Shown: one piece after another, positions 48,316-58,578 of the stretch
How the letters are laid out: each line of letters starts with the position of its first letter
Position numbering within the stretch: the first letter of the stretch is position 1
Source of the DNA: Sinorhizobium fredii NGR234
Lineage (GTDB): Bacteria > Pseudomonadota > Alphaproteobacteria > Rhizobiales > Rhizobiaceae
Assembly (NCBI RefSeq): GCF_000018545.1
Contig: NC_000914.2
Span: 472,166-536,165 of the forward strand
Reading direction: 5' to 3'
Length of the DNA stretch: 64,000 nt
Translations under genes and position numbers: made by a program
Notes under the pieces: model-generated
The model's database searches: none
The model's input: the letters and a program-made list of their open reading frames with translations, nothing else
What the model was told of the DNA's origin: nothing

Positions 48316-48516
48316 GATGTCAGCGTCATGTCGCAGGAAAGAGGCTGGCTACTCGACCTGGACTTCGTCGGCCGGAGTTTTTGGACTTATGCGGCCGATG
48401 TGCCATTTCCGCCTTGTGGGTCTTGATGGGATTCGAACCAACGGCCATGCTTTGGATGGGCTAACGCCTTGAATATACAGCAAGGCTCGATAATTTGAAT
48501 GCCGAGCCGCAAGGCA

Positions 48517-49746
48517 CTACTTCGCGAACTCACGATACAGCTCGACCGTCGGTGCGTGCGTATCGATCGTGTCGGCGACCTTGGCGGCCATCGGCAGATT
48601 TTTCTTTTCCGCCTCCCATACCGCCCTAAAACGTTCAACCGTCTCGCGCGCCGTGTCGATCACCAGCTTTTCGGAAAGCTCCGCTTTCGCAGCCAGATGC
48701 GCCAGCTCGTCCTTGGACAGCGCCGCCATCTTTTTTGTGCGGGAGAAATTGAGCGCCGCCGTATCTTCCCCCTCGATATAAGGGATAGTCGACAACAAGT
48801 CATACGCTGGCGAGAGCGCAGGGGTGCGGCGATCAGGATAGATGAGCGACCAGTTCTTCAGGTGCATGTCGCCATTGCCGATTAGCGTGCTGAAGACTAG
48901 ACGCCGGATGAATTCCGCCACGTCGGCCGTGCTGGTTTCGATCCCCAGCACGCGGCCGATCATCCGGTAATTGCCCTTATCGTATTTGTGGTCGGGAAAG
49001 ACGCCGAAGACTTGCGCAAAGTCCTCGATATGCACCGCTCCCTCCGGCGTGCGGTCAAAACGCTTGATCGCCAGCGCCTGCCCGTGCAGTTCACCCACCC
49101 CCTGCGGCAGGCCGCTTACGGCGTCGAGATCAACCAGCTGGAGCTCAGGCACGTCCATACCCATCATGCGGGCGATGGTCATCATCGCGAACTCATTCTC
49201 GGGCACGCCGCTATATTGCTGAGACGGCAGCTTCACGATCCACGAGCCACCCGTGCCCTCGGCCGGAATGGTCAAGCCGCCGCCCTTTTTGTCGTTCTTA
49301 AAGGCCGAGAACTTCAGCTGCACACCTGCCAGCGAAAAGCGTAGCGCGTTCGGCCGCGCTTCGACGATAGCCTGCTCGTCATCCGGAGGCGCGTCATCCC
49401 CTTCGGAGGGATGCACCGTCACAGCCCCAGGCAGGTCGCGGCCGAGCATCCAGAGCAGGAGGAATTCACGCGACGGCTTCACACCCGCACGATCAGCGAG
49501 GTATTTGCGCAGCGGTCCTTCTGGCAGTAGGTTCGAGAAGAAGGGCGGGACCACCATGTTGTACGGCCTGAACTTCGTAATGAGCGCCCCGAACGGGTCT
49601 TTCAGGGACAGGCTAAGCGTCGGCCGCTTTTCGTCTTCGATATAAGCCTCGTTGAACGCGAAGATGGTGCGCCCGTCCTGCAGATTCGTCAGGGTCGAAA
49701 CCGGTTCCCCATACAGCCTGACATCGAGTACCGTGACCTTAGGCAT
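48517..49746 (-). CDS. hipA: HipA-family serine/threonine kinase toxin
   Basis: This 409-residue protein has an N-terminal HipA domain (PPFFSNLLPEGPLRKYLADR) and a kinase domain. Visible motifs are the ATP-site segment SLAGVQLKFS, the lysine in SWIVKLPS (Lys173), the catalytic loop GNGDMHLKNWS (Asp293, Asn298) and the metal motif SPAYDLL (Asp316). In E. coli, HipA phosphorylates glutamyl-tRNA synthetase and halts growth. ATG 49746 begins MPKVTVLDVRLYG and overlaps the end of hipB by 8 bp. The longer frame from 49797 lies wholly over hipB. It forms a toxin-antitoxin operon with hipB. Confidence 0.92.
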   Translation of the reverse strand: MPKVTVLDVRLYGEPVSTLTNLQDGRTIFAFNEAYIEDEKRPTLSLSLKDPFGALITKFRPYNMVVPPFFSNLLPEGPLRKYLADRAGVKPSREFLLLWMLGRDLPGAVTVHPSEGDDAPPDDEQAIVEARPNALRFSLAGVQLKFSAFKNDKKGGGLTIPAEGTGGSWIVKLPSQQYSGVPENEFAMMTIARMMGMDVPELQLVDLDAVSGLPQGVGELHGQALAIKRFDRTPEGAVHIEDFAQVFGVFPDHKYDKGNYRMIGRVLGIETSTADVAEFIRRLVFSTLIGNGDMHLKNWSLIYPDRRTPALSPAYDLLSTIPYIEGEDTAALNFSRTKKMAALSKDELAHLAAKAELSEKLVIDTARETVERFRAVWEAEKKNLPMAAKVADTIDTHAPTVELYREFAK

Positions 49747-50329
49747 TATCGTCTTCCTCATCCAGCGCATAGGCCGAGCGAGGGACCGCGTCGTCACGGT
49801 CGCGGTGCACCGCGGCGTTGCGTAGGTGTCTTACGGCATGTGCGATCCTGCTCAGTTCCTGACGGGATGGAGGATCAGCCTGCGACCGGTCGAGGCGTGC
49901 AGTCGCCTCGTTGAATGTGTCCATCTCCTCGGCCGACAGAGGAAGATGCCGTAAGAGCGCGAGGCTATCTTTGAATGTATCTGCCTCGGAAGCACTACCG
50001 AACCCGCCCCTGTGCTGCGCAAACCACCGCTCAAGGCGCCCCACCAGTTTGCGCTGGTCGGATGTCAGGACATCACTCGATGCCGATGCACTATCGAGGA
50101 TATTGCGGATTGCTGGCATCAGTTTTTTCGGGGCAAGGACTATCTCGAGGTCGAGCGCGCGCGCCACATCCACTAGGCTGCCAAGTCCGGGCTCCATGGT
50201 GCCCCGTTCTATCTGAGAAATATGGCTTTGCGTCAGGCCCGATCGTGCGCTCAGCTCGCGCTGGCTCATTTTCTGCGCTTCGCGCGCAGCGCGCAGCTGC
50301 TGCGTTATATGCTCCGTTTTATATGCCAT
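49739..50329 (-). CDS. hipB: HipB-like XRE antitoxin with a long C-terminal extension
   Basis: Residues ~8-65 are an XRE helix-turn-helix (LRAAREAQKMSQRELSARSG, LTQSHISQIERGTMEPGLGS), as in HipB. The protein is 196 residues, about twice the 88 of E. coli HipB. The extra ~110 residues are helical (KLVGRLERWFAQHRGGFGSA, AVRHLRNAAVHRDRDD) with no recognised domain. ATG 50329 is chosen because it precedes the HTH at normal distance and lies just downstream of the operator-like palindrome. It should neutralise HipA and repress the operon. Confidence 0.85.
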   Translation of the reverse strand: MAYKTEHITQQLRAAREAQKMSQRELSARSGLTQSHISQIERGTMEPGLGSLVDVARALDLEIVLAPKKLMPAIRNILDSASASSDVLTSDQRKLVGRLERWFAQHRGGFGSASEADTFKDSLALLRHLPLSAEEMDTFNEATARLDRSQADPPSRQELSRIAHAVRHLRNAAVHRDRDDAVPRSAYALDEEDDNA

Positions 50330-50332
50330 ATC

Positions 50333-50371
50333 ATTATCCTGTATCGCAGGATGCGAACCATACAGGATAAT
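50333..50371. promoter_or_regulatory. Operator palindrome before hipB
   Basis: ATTATCCTGTAT (50333-50344) and its perfect complement ATACAGGATAAT (50360-50371) enclose 15 bp that themselves complete a second inverted repeat ATCCTG-TATCG-CAGGAT. The half-site TATCC is the one used by E. coli HipB. It lies 4 bp before the hipB start codon, fitting autorepression. Confidence 0.75.
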
Positions 50372-50676
50372 ATATAGGGAGTTAGAGAGCAATGCAATGT
50401 CGATATACAAAACCGTATCAAAACGCTGACTTATATGGACTTATATATCAACTTGCAGTCTTAGGACTCACAGTTACCCATCAGCTCCTATAGCCACCCA
50501 TCAGTGCGCGCAGCAGATCAACCTGCGCAGACCCTGCAGGTATCGTTGACGCGGTCCTCGCCCCAGCTCTGCTTGCGTGTCGACAACACGAAGCGCTGGC
50601 CGCGCCACCGATGGAACGGGTGCGTGACCTCGAATTCTATACGCGCTTGAGTGTCAGTACGAACTGCAGTCCTGGA
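50372..50676. other. Intergenic region upstream of hipB
   Basis: The hipBA promoter is probably here, in AT-rich DNA up to ~50460. The rest borders the IS21 remnant and holds no supported gene. Confidence 0.4.
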
Positions 50677-50999
50677 CTTGAAAGAAAGCCAAGGTCGAGA
50701 GGCCATTCCGCTACATACGCGAAGACTTCTTCCTGGCTCGCTCGTTCCGCAACCTTGATGACCTGAACGCGCAGCTGCGCCATTGGCTGGATACCGTCGC
50801 CAATCCCAGGGTGCATGCCACGACCTTGCGCGTCGTCAATGAGGCTTTCGCCGAAGAGCGATCTCATCTATGGCCACTTCCCCTGGCCCTGTTCCGATCG
50901 GTCCTGAAGCTGGAGCGGCGAATCTCGCGTGACGGCATGGTCATGACGCTGTTGCAACGGCTATGGCTCGGGAGACCCGCCGATGAGCGCCGCCCTTGA
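50677..50999 (+). pseudogene. IS21-family IstA transposase, C-terminal end
   Basis: The plus strand reads KVERPFRYIREDFFLARSFR then NLDDLNAQLRHWLDTVANPR and VNEAFAEERSHLWPLP, the end of an IstA integrase-type transposase. The catalytic core is missing. It overlaps the start of istB as in intact IS21 elements. Confidence 0.75.
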
Positions 51000-51250
51000 T
51001 GCTATGCCGTCGATGATCGAACGCATCCGTCACGATCTCGTCGGCCTCAAGATGCCGCGTGCTCTCGAGGCGCTCGACCACGTGGTCCGCCGCCTCGAGC
51101 ATGGCGAACTCTCAGCCCTGGAAGCAATCGACATCCTTCTATCGGAGGAACTGACCCTGCGTGAGAACAGCCGCATCAAAACGGCTCTTCGCATGGGACG
51201 CCTTGCAACCATCACCATCCGCCATCCCAAATCTCCAGCTCTTGCCGAAA
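50983..51250 (+). pseudogene. IS21-family IstB helper ATPase, N-terminal fragment
   Basis: Starts at ATG 50983 inside the istA end and reads RHDLVGLKMPRALEALDHVV then RRLEHGELSALEAIDILLSE and RENSRIKTALRMGRLATI, the N-terminal domain of IstB. Similarity stops near 51250, before Walker A. Confidence 0.75.
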
Positions 51251-51347
51251 ACCTTCTGGCAGAATCACAATGTTCACAAACACGCGAAATCAATGGGATG
51301 TAAGCGGCGCATACGCTCGATTTTACCCTGCAGTAGGATTATTCGCC

Positions 51348-51581
51348 TCATCGCGTGCCAAACGGAGTCTCATCAGTCGGGGTAACCAACTCGACGTGAC
51401 TTACACCCAAGGCTTGAGCCAGCTCATAAAGAGTAATCACGGTAGGGTTGCGTCGCCCGCGCTCAAGGCTGCTCAGATATTGTTGGCTGAAACCGGAACG
51501 AGCTTCGACCTCTTCCTGTGTCAGGCCCTTCTCCCGACGCAGGCGGGCGAAATTAGAGCCGACCAGCTTGCGCATATCCAT
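51348..51581 (-). CDS. Small XRE-family regulator
   Basis: This 77-residue protein is almost all one XRE helix-turn-helix domain: MRKLVGSNFARLRREKGLTQ then EEVEARSGFSQQYLSSLERG and RNPTVITLYELAQALGV. A palindromic element sits 16-56 bp before its start, suggesting autoregulation. Similar one-domain regulators are common on rhizobial plasmids. It lies next to the traM/traR quorum-sensing genes, so a link to transfer control is possible but not shown. Confidence 0.85.
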   Translation of the reverse strand: MDMRKLVGSNFARLRREKGLTQEEVEARSGFSQQYLSSLERGRRNPTVITLYELAQALGVSHVELVTPTDETPFGTR

Positions 51582-51596
51582 GCGCTGAAAGATCGT

Positions 51597-51637
51597 CGTT
51601 TACACACCATAAGTTTATCAACTAAAGTATGTAAACG
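51597..51637. promoter_or_regulatory. Inverted repeat upstream of the XRE gene
   Basis: CGTTTACA (51597-51604) and its complement TGTAAACG (51630-51637) are separated by 25 AT-rich bases immediately before the XRE regulator start. It is probably its operator and promoter. Confidence 0.55.
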
Positions 51638-51798
51638 CGGCGGCTCGGAACGCCCGTCGGCTCGAAGCAGTTGTTTAAATGTCGAGTTTAGATTCAACTG
51701 CCTTGCCTCAGCCCAGAGAATTTGGCTGTAGCGGCTAGACCGATACAATGCCGACCTTGGGTGCTGGGCAGTGAGGAAATCAAATCAGGGAGAAGCGG

Positions 51799-52122
51799 AT
51801 GAACGATATGGGCTCATCCGAGGTGAACGACGAAAACAAGGAGAAAGAAGCGCGCTACAGTGTCATGACCAAGTCAGAGCTTGAGGCACTGGCAGTTTCC
51901 GCGATTCGCGAACACCGCCGGCTCCTCTGGGCCGATCAGGCCGTTTACGAGGAGTGGTTGCGCGCAAGCGACGATCCGTCGATTTCCGGTCCGGTCCTCC
52001 AGACGCTCCAGGATGAGTACGTTGCACGCCAGAAGAGGTCGGAGGCCCAACAGGAGGAGCTATCGGACATTCTGGACGCGCTTGGCTTTGTGCCCGACGT
52101 GCCTTTCGACGATGACAACTAG
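51799..52122 (+). CDS. traM: TraR antiactivator TraM
   Basis: This 107-residue protein resembles TraM in its core: ELEALAVSAIREHRRLLWAD then QDEYVARQKRSEAQQEELSD and ILDALGFVPDVPF, which parallels the TraM end (LYSILGFIPKV). TraM binds TraR and blocks activation until enough autoinducer accumulates. The ATG has GGGAGAAGCGG before it. It converges with traR, with 3 bp between the stops, an arrangement known from Ti and NGR234-type plasmids. The N-terminal ~20 residues are acidic and not conserved. Confidence 0.82.
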   Translation: MNDMGSSEVNDENKEKEARYSVMTKSELEALAVSAIREHRRLLWADQAVYEEWLRASDDPSISGPVLQTLQDEYVARQKRSEAQQEELSDILDALGFVPDVPFDDDN

Positions 52123-52125
52123 AAC

Positions 52126-53138
<1,013 letters not shown>

Positions 53139-54434
53139 CTAATTGTCACGATAGGCGGACGGAAAGATGATGTCCTGGTCAACGAGGACATTGAACTTAT
53201 AGCCGGGTCGGATGCGGATTGTTGGCTGGACGTTCAGGTTCTTCGATATGGTCTGCTCAGCCACCCGGCCGAACGATTCAGCGAAGTTTCGGCGTACGGC
53301 GTCTGAGGCAGTATCCTGTGTCGCCAGCGTCGAGCTCTCGGGCATCGACATGTCGATTCCGGTCCCAATCAGCGCGATCAGCGCTGCCGAACTCCAAGTG
53401 CGCCAGAGATGCCGGTCGACCCTGTCCTTGAAGCCACCATAGCCCTCGGCGTCCGTGCCAGCCATACCGCCAATCTGCAGGGTCGATCCATTTGGGAAAA
53501 TGAGATCGGTCCAGACGACGAGAACGCGCTCCTGGCCAAACGAGACCTTTGAGTCATAGCGCCCGAACAGTTTGGCGCCCTGCGGGATAAGCAACCGGTA
53601 GCCGGTGGCGCTGTCATAGACATTCTGGCTGACCTGCGCTGTGATGCGACCCGGGAGGTCGGAATTGAGGCCGGTGATCAAGGTGGCGGGAATGACCGAG
53701 CCGCGCTTCAACTCATAGACCGACATCTGCGGCACGACCCGATTTGGGAGGTAGCCATCATCCTTGATGTCCTGGTTGAAGAAATCCTCCTTCGACGCCT
53801 GGGCGTTCGGATCGAGGTTCTCGCCCATGATCCCCGATTTCATGGCGGCGGGGTAGAGGTCCGAGGCATTGTTTTCTGTCGCCGTGGGATTTTGACCCGT
53901 GTCCGTGGAGTTCTTGGGTGCTTTCTCGCCTTCGGAAATATCCACCTTCAACGGCGAGTCCAAAGCCGTTGCTCGTGCCTGCAGCCGGGCCATCCGCTGC
54001 CGCTGGGCCTCGCGGATAATTTGTTCGTCCTGCTCGCGCATCAGGCGCGCCTTCCATTCTTCCTCGGTTTCGAGCCGCGGGCGTCGCTCTTCCGGTTCCG
54101 TAGGCCGGTCGACGACAGTCGGTTCCTTGTCGACCTTCTGTTTCATGGTGGGCGTCGGCTGAAACGCTTCCCGTTTCACCGGCTCGCCGATGATACCGTC
54201 GGTGACGCCGCGCTTGAGCTGGTCGCCGAAATTCGTTGCCGGGGTATTCGATGCGCTGTGGATATCATTGTTGCGGTTGAACGGAAGACCGCGCCATGCC
54301 AGTCCGATGACGACGAAGCCGACGAACAGCGCAACGATGACGATGGCGACGATGATCGGCAGGCGATTGAGACGGCGCATGCCGTTCTGATCTTCGGCCT
54401 CGTTGGCGGCACCAAGCCGCAGAGACTGGACCAT
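53139..54434 (-). CDS. trbI: Mating-pore protein TrbI (VirB10-like)
   Basis: This 431-residue protein has one N-terminal membrane helix (LPIIVAIVIVALFVGFVVIG), a proline- and charge-rich periplasmic linker, and the VirB10 beta-barrel domain (YELKRGSVIPATLITGLNSD, YRLLIPQGAKLFGRYDSKVS, IRPGYKFNVLVDQDIIF). It spans both membranes as the structural scaffold of the transfer channel. It is the last gene of the trb operon, 11 bp after trbH. Confidence 0.95.
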   Translation of the reverse strand: MVQSLRLGAANEAEDQNGMRRLNRLPIIVAIVIVALFVGFVVIGLAWRGLPFNRNNDIHSASNTPATNFGDQLKRGVTDGIIGEPVKREAFQPTPTMKQKVDKEPTVVDRPTEPEERRPRLETEEEWKARLMREQDEQIIREAQRQRMARLQARATALDSPLKVDISEGEKAPKNSTDTGQNPTATENNASDLYPAAMKSGIMGENLDPNAQASKEDFFNQDIKDDGYLPNRVVPQMSVYELKRGSVIPATLITGLNSDLPGRITAQVSQNVYDSATGYRLLIPQGAKLFGRYDSKVSFGQERVLVVWTDLIFPNGSTLQIGGMAGTDAEGYGGFKDRVDRHLWRTWSSAALIALIGTGIDMSMPESSTLATQDTASDAVRRNFAESFGRVAEQTISKNLNVQPTIRIRPGYKFNVLVDQDIIFPSAYRDN

Positions 54435-54445
54435 ATCTGTCTCCG

Positions 54446-54892
54446 TCAGTTGCGCTGCATGATGGAAAGCGGACTTGCCGGCACAGCACCCGCTGCCGTT
54501 GCCGTGTAGGCCCGGCCAAGCGCGATAGAGGGCGTCGAAAGTCGCGCGAGCACCTGACCGTCAACACCGTCGATCGAATAGCCGAGCTCGACCAGTTTCA
54601 CGTCCTTGCCGACCCTGCCGACCTTGCCATCAGTCACGACCGTATAGCCCCAGCCTTTCAGCGCCGCCTCGAGCGCGCTCGCGAAATCCGACGAGTCTTT
54701 TTCGATCTTGATGGTCATCGTCGCAGACGGGCCGATCTGCTCGGCGAGCCGGCTTGCCATATCGCCGGCAATCGCGCTCGCCGCGGGCCCGGTGACGGTG
54801 GTTGGCGTGGAACTGGTCGTCAGCCCGTCCTCGGCCGTTTGGCAGCCGGAAAGAATAGCCACCGTAACAAAGGAGATCAGAAGCTTCCGCAT
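54446..54892 (-). CDS. trbH: Conjugal transfer lipoprotein TrbH
   Basis: This 148-residue protein has a lipoprotein signal (FVTVAILSGC, lipobox ending at Cys17), then the TrbH pattern IAGDMASRLAEQIGPSATMT and ALKGWGYTVVTDGKVG. TrbH is an outer-membrane-associated part of the mating pore, possibly playing the role of VirB7. It lies 3 bp after trbG and 11 bp before trbI. Confidence 0.92.
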   Translation of the reverse strand: MRKLLISFVTVAILSGCQTAEDGLTTSSTPTTVTGPAASAIAGDMASRLAEQIGPSATMTIKIEKDSSDFASALEAALKGWGYTVVTDGKVGRVGKDVKLVELGYSIDGVDGQVLARLSTPSIALGRAYTATAAGAVPASPLSIMQRN

Positions 54893-54895
54893 CGT

Positions 54896-55708
54896 TCAGC
54901 CTCCCCGCCGAATAGTGATCTTCTGCTGCCGCCAGCCGACGCCGGAGACGAGGATCGCCTTGTCGACCGCGTAGTCCACGATCATCATGTCATTGTTCAT
55001 GCGGTAGTTGACGATGCGGTTTTGGCCGCCGCTGACGACGAAAAGCACCGGCGCGTCCTGTCCGGAGATCGATTTCGAGAATTGGACGTAGGTTTTTGCG
55101 CCGTCCGAATAGACCCGTTTCGGCTTCCACGGCGCGCTCCCGCTGACCGAGTAGGAGAAGTTCAGCTTGTCGGGTGCCGTTCCTGGAATGCCGCCGGTCT
55201 CGAGCCTTGAATTGATGTCAGCAAGCTTCGTCGAAACGTCCTCCGGATACTCGAAACCGACGCGCGCCATATACTGGCTCGGATGGGATTTCAGCTGGAT
55301 GTGATAGGTGCGGCGCGACGTCGTGACCACCATCGAGGTGACAAGGCCTGGCTCCGACGGCTTGACGATCAGGTGGATCGCCTGCCCGCCGGTGGCACCC
55401 GAGGTCGCCGGTTCGACCTTCCAGCGCACGCTATCGCCAACGAGAACGTCACGCACGATTTCGCCGCCCTGCAACTCGATATCGCAGACCTGCAAGGGCG
55501 AGCAGACGACCGACGGCTGCGTCTCGCCGAACAGGAAGATGACCTTGCCGTCGGGACCAGTCGTCACCAACCCGGCCGTGCCGCGCCATTTCCTCGAAAT
55601 ACTGGTGCCCTTCACCTCATTGGTGGTCATGCTCTGCGCTTCAGCGGCGCTCGCAAAGACGAGTGTTGCCAGGCAGCCGGCGGCTGCGATCAATCCGGTT
55701 CTGTGCAT
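54896..55708 (-). CDS. trbG: Mating-pore protein TrbG (VirB9-like)
   Basis: This 270-residue protein has a signal peptide ([13 protein letters not shown]). The VirB9 motifs follow: [40 protein letters not shown] and [20 protein letters not shown], ending with a conserved [17 protein letters not shown]. With TrbH and TrbI it forms the outer-membrane core complex. It lies 17 bp after trbF. Confidence 0.95.
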   Translation of the reverse strand: MHRTGLIAAAGCLATLVFASAAEAQSMTTNEVKGTSISRKWRGTAGLVTTGPDGKVIFLFGETQPSVVCSPLQVCDIELQGGEIVRDVLVGDSVRWKVEPATSGATGGQAIHLIVKPSEPGLVTSMVVTTSRRTYHIQLKSHPSQYMARVGFEYPEDVSTKLADINSRLETGGIPGTAPDKLNFSYSVSGSAPWKPKRVYSDGAKTYVQFSKSISGQDAPVLFVVSGGQNRIVNYRMNNDMMIVDYAVDKAILVSGVGWRQQKITIRRGG

Positions 55709-55725
55709 TGAGAATTCCCCTGCCC

Positions 55726-56388
55726 TTAAAGCTGCGCTGTCCAGTCAAAATCCCTGACATAAAGGCCGATTGGATTGAGGCGGATGGTTGCCTCGTCCTG
55801 CGGCGCGGTGAGTGTCACCGTCGCGATGCCCCGGAACCGGCGCGTGCCGATCTCCTTGCCCTTGCGGTCCCGTTCGTATTCGGTCCAGTCGATCTGATAG
55901 GTCTGGTTTGAGAGCGCCACGATGTTGTTGACTTCGATCGCGACCGTTGCGGTTTTTGCCTTCTCGAATGGCGAATTGCCTCGGAACCAGGCGTTGATCT
56001 TCTCCGTCGACGGATCGGAGGTCCGAAGGAGCACGTAGGTGCGGTCGATATATTGTTTCTGCACCGCGGCGTCCGGCGTGATCGAACGGAAGCTGGTCAC
56101 GAAATTGCCGAGCGTGGCGCGCACTACCCGCACATCCGCATATTCAATCTGTTCGGGGAAACCGGTCGTGACCGACGTGCCAAGCTTGTCGACCTGGACG
56201 ATGTAAGGCACGAGCTTGACCTCGGTGCTGAGATACATAGCATATCCGAAACCGATCACGGCCATGGCCAGGCCCAGAATGCCGACTGTGCGCCATGCCG
56301 CGGCGGCTCGCACATAGGATCCGTATCGTTCCGTCCATTCCTGCCGCGCGGCAAGATAGGGGTTTTCGGGGGCGCGGTTCGCTGCCAT
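55726..56388 (-). CDS. trbF: Mating-pore protein TrbF (VirB8-like)
   Basis: This 220-residue protein begins with a cytoplasmic segment containing [18 protein letters not shown], then one membrane helix ([20 protein letters not shown]) and a periplasmic VirB8-like domain ending [16 protein letters not shown]. It is an inner-membrane assembly factor of the pore. It lies 23 bp after trbL. Confidence 0.95.
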
Positions 56389-56411
56389 CGTCTATCACTT
56401 TCTGATTGCTG

Positions 56412-57587
56412 TTAGTCTTTGCGTTCGGGAGGTGGCTTGTGCCCGCTATGACCGCCCCGGCTCTCATCGAGCTTGGCGTTGGCGAGGCCGAGGATTGATC
56501 CGGCATAGGCGCCGGGTGAACCGATCGCCTTTTCCTTGGCGGCAGAACCAGCAGCACTGCTGGCGGATCCGATCCCCGCGCCGAAACCCCGAAGCGCCGC
56601 GCCGGCGAGGGATGAACCCGCCGCTCGTGCCGACTGACCGGCCGTGAAACCCGTTCTCGCGGCGCCGCCCGCGAGGAACCCAGCGCCGGCGGCGAAGGAT
56701 GCCGCCTGGCCGCCGTGACGGATCGTTTCCATCCCCCCGGAAACCGAGGCGCCTTGCACTACACCTTGGATGATGCTCGGCACGTACATGGCGATGATGA
56801 AAACCACGACGGAGATGCCGGCGATCGCCAGGGTCGTGACAAATTGGTCGGAAGACGCGGTTGGAGCATTCGCCAGGCCCAAGAGGACCTGCGATCCAAT
56901 CTTAGCTATCATCACGAGCGCCATCAGTTTCATGCCGACGCCGAAGGCATAGACAAGATATCGGACAGCGAAGTCTTTCGTGAAAGAGGAACCGCCAAGC
57001 CCAAGCATGATCATGCCAGCGAGCAGGCCGACATACATCTCGACCATGACCGACACGAAAATTGCTGCAACCAGCGAAAAGCAGATGACCACGACACCCA
57101 TCGCCAGCACCGCAGCGATTGCGAGCGCATTGTCCTCGAAGACGCCGAACTGGGCTTGCTGCGACATTTGTGAGGCGACCCGAATGCCAGCGTCGAAGAT
57201 TTCAGCGGGGGATGCCGATCCGCCGCCAGCGCCGATCTGGAACAGGCTATCGATCACGGCGCGCGCGAAGGTCGGGCCCTGCGTCAGAACGAAAGCAAAA
57301 AATCCGACGAACATGATCCGCCGGACAAGCTCAGCAAACCAGCTGTCGAGCGAAGCCGCCTGGAGCGCCAGCCAGACGGCCGCGATGCCGATCTCGATGG
57401 TGGCCAAAATCCAAAACAACGATTTCGCCGCGTCAAGGATGGTGGTTTCCCATCCTTTCGCGGCTGCCGAGACGTGGTTCTCCAACTCCGTGAGGACTAG
57501 ACCTTCCTGCGCGAAAGCGCGTGCCTCGAAGGCGACATAAGCCAAGCCTGCAATCAGCAACGAACGTGCAAGACTGATCTTCACCAT
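56412..57587 (-). CDS. trbL: Mating-pore membrane protein TrbL (VirB6-like)
   Basis: This 391-residue protein has a signal-like N-terminus (LLIAGLAYVAFEARAFA), about six membrane helices (e.g. IMFVGFFAFVLTQG, ALAIAAVLAMGVVVICFSLV), and a long Gly/Ala/Ser-rich C-terminal tail, as usual for TrbL. It forms part of the inner-membrane channel for DNA. It overlaps the end of trbK by 7 bp. Confidence 0.94.
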   Translation of the reverse strand: MVKISLARSLLIAGLAYVAFEARAFAQEGLVLTELENHVSAAAKGWETTILDAAKSLFWILATIEIGIAAVWLALQAASLDSWFAELVRRIMFVGFFAFVLTQGPTFARAVIDSLFQIGAGGGSASPAEIFDAGIRVASQMSQQAQFGVFEDNALAIAAVLAMGVVVICFSLVAAIFVSVMVEMYVGLLAGMIMLGLGGSSFTKDFAVRYLVYAFGVGMKLMALVMIAKIGSQVLLGLANAPTASSDQFVTTLAIAGISVVVFIIAMYVPSIIQGVVQGASVSGGMETIRHGGQAASFAAGAGFLAGGAARTGFTAGQSARAAGSSLAGAALRGFGAGIGSASSAAGSAAKEKAIGSPGAYAGSILGLANAKLDESRGGHSGHKPPPERKD

Positions 57588-57778
57588 CTTGGACCCATCT
57601 CCTGACCATCCTTGATCGGCGGAAGCGCCTTCCCCGCGCCGAAGAATTTTTCTTTGGCGGTGCGTTGCTCCTCAGGTGCGGATGGGTTGGAGGCTCTGGA
57701 GTTGACGATCAGCGCTGTCGCTGTGGTCGAAACCGCAGCGACGAGGATCACTAAGGCAATGATAACGGCGCGGCTCAC
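57581..57778 (-). CDS. trbK: Entry-exclusion-type protein TrbK
   Basis: This 65-residue protein has one hydrophobic N-terminal helix (VIIALVILVAAVSTTATALI) and a short hydrophilic tail. TrbK-type proteins limit entry of the same plasmid into donor cells. It has no lipobox cysteine, unlike RP4 TrbK. Its last ~20 residues (EKFFGAG...DGQEMGPRW) resemble the end of TrbJ. It starts inside the trbJ stop (ATGA). Confidence 0.85.
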   Translation of the reverse strand: MSRAVIIALVILVAAVSTTATALIVNSRASNPSAPEEQRTAKEKFFGAGKALPPIKDGQEMGPRW

Positions 57779-58578
57779 CAGCGTGGCTCCATTTTCTGAC
57801 CTTCCGGAATGCTCTTGACGTCGGCGTTGAAGAATTTTTCCCGCCGTGCTTGCGCCAGGTCCTTGTCGGTCTGCTCCGTCTGGAGCCAGGTTCCCATCAT
57901 GGTCATCTGCTGCGAGACAAGGCCGCGGAGCTTCTGCATCTGCCCGACCTGTTGGGCCGCGATTTCGTGGCCCACCTGCAGAGCCTTCATCTGCCCGTCA
58001 GCGGTCTCTGACATCGAGCGCAGCGAGGACATTGTCGTTTCCTCGCTGTCGAACTGATCGGCCGTGAGGCTCGCCGCATTCAGCGTGCTGGCAATCGTAT
58101 CGCGGTTGGTGTCCGACCAGGCTTGATAAGTCGAGGAGAATGTCTCATTCCTTGGCAGGTTGGTCTTGAGGGTTGCATAGCTCTGGAATCGCTGCTGCAG
58201 TACGTGGTCGGCGTTGCCCATGGAAAAGGCGATGCTCTGACCTTGATCGACGATGCTGCGGAGCCGATTGAGATCACGCTCGACCTGCCCCCACATATGA
58301 GACGGAAGCGTCGCCGTGTTCTGGAGCAGGTTCTGATAGATGTTCAGCTGCGTCTCGATCTGTTGTGCGAACTGGCTGATCTGGGTGAGCTGGTTCTGAA
58401 TTTGCTCATTGGACTTCCCCACCAGGGCAACCAGCTCCCCATTGTTGAGAACCTGCGTCCACTCGGTTGCGACGCCAGTGGCGGTGCCGGCATCGGCCGG
58501 CTCCCCTGTGCCGACCGTTACGGCGACGACCGCCAGACCGGCGAGCAAATTATTCGACATTGAACAGCGACGCGGCAT
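57775..58578 (-). CDS. trbJ: Conjugal transfer protein TrbJ (VirB5-like)
   Basis: This 267-residue protein has a signal peptide (LLAGLAVVAVTVGTGEPADA) and a helical mature part rich in Gln (NQLTQISQFAQQIETQLNIY, MWGQVERDLNRLRSIVDQGQ), as in TrbJ/VirB5 minor pilus-tip proteins. ATG 58578 follows GAGAGG; ATG 58560 is a second option. Both lie inside the end of trbE. The C-terminus EKFFNAD...EGQKMEPRW is shared with TrbK. Confidence 0.93.
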   Translation of the reverse strand: MPRRCSMSNNLLAGLAVVAVTVGTGEPADAGTATGVATEWTQVLNNGELVALVGKSNEQIQNQLTQISQFAQQIETQLNIYQNLLQNTATLPSHMWGQVERDLNRLRSIVDQGQSIAFSMGNADHVLQQRFQSYATLKTNLPRNETFSSTYQAWSDTNRDTIASTLNAASLTADQFDSEETTMSSLRSMSETADGQMKALQVGHEIAAQQVGQMQKLRGLVSQQMTMMGTWLQTEQTDKDLAQARREKFFNADVKSIPEGQKMEPRW

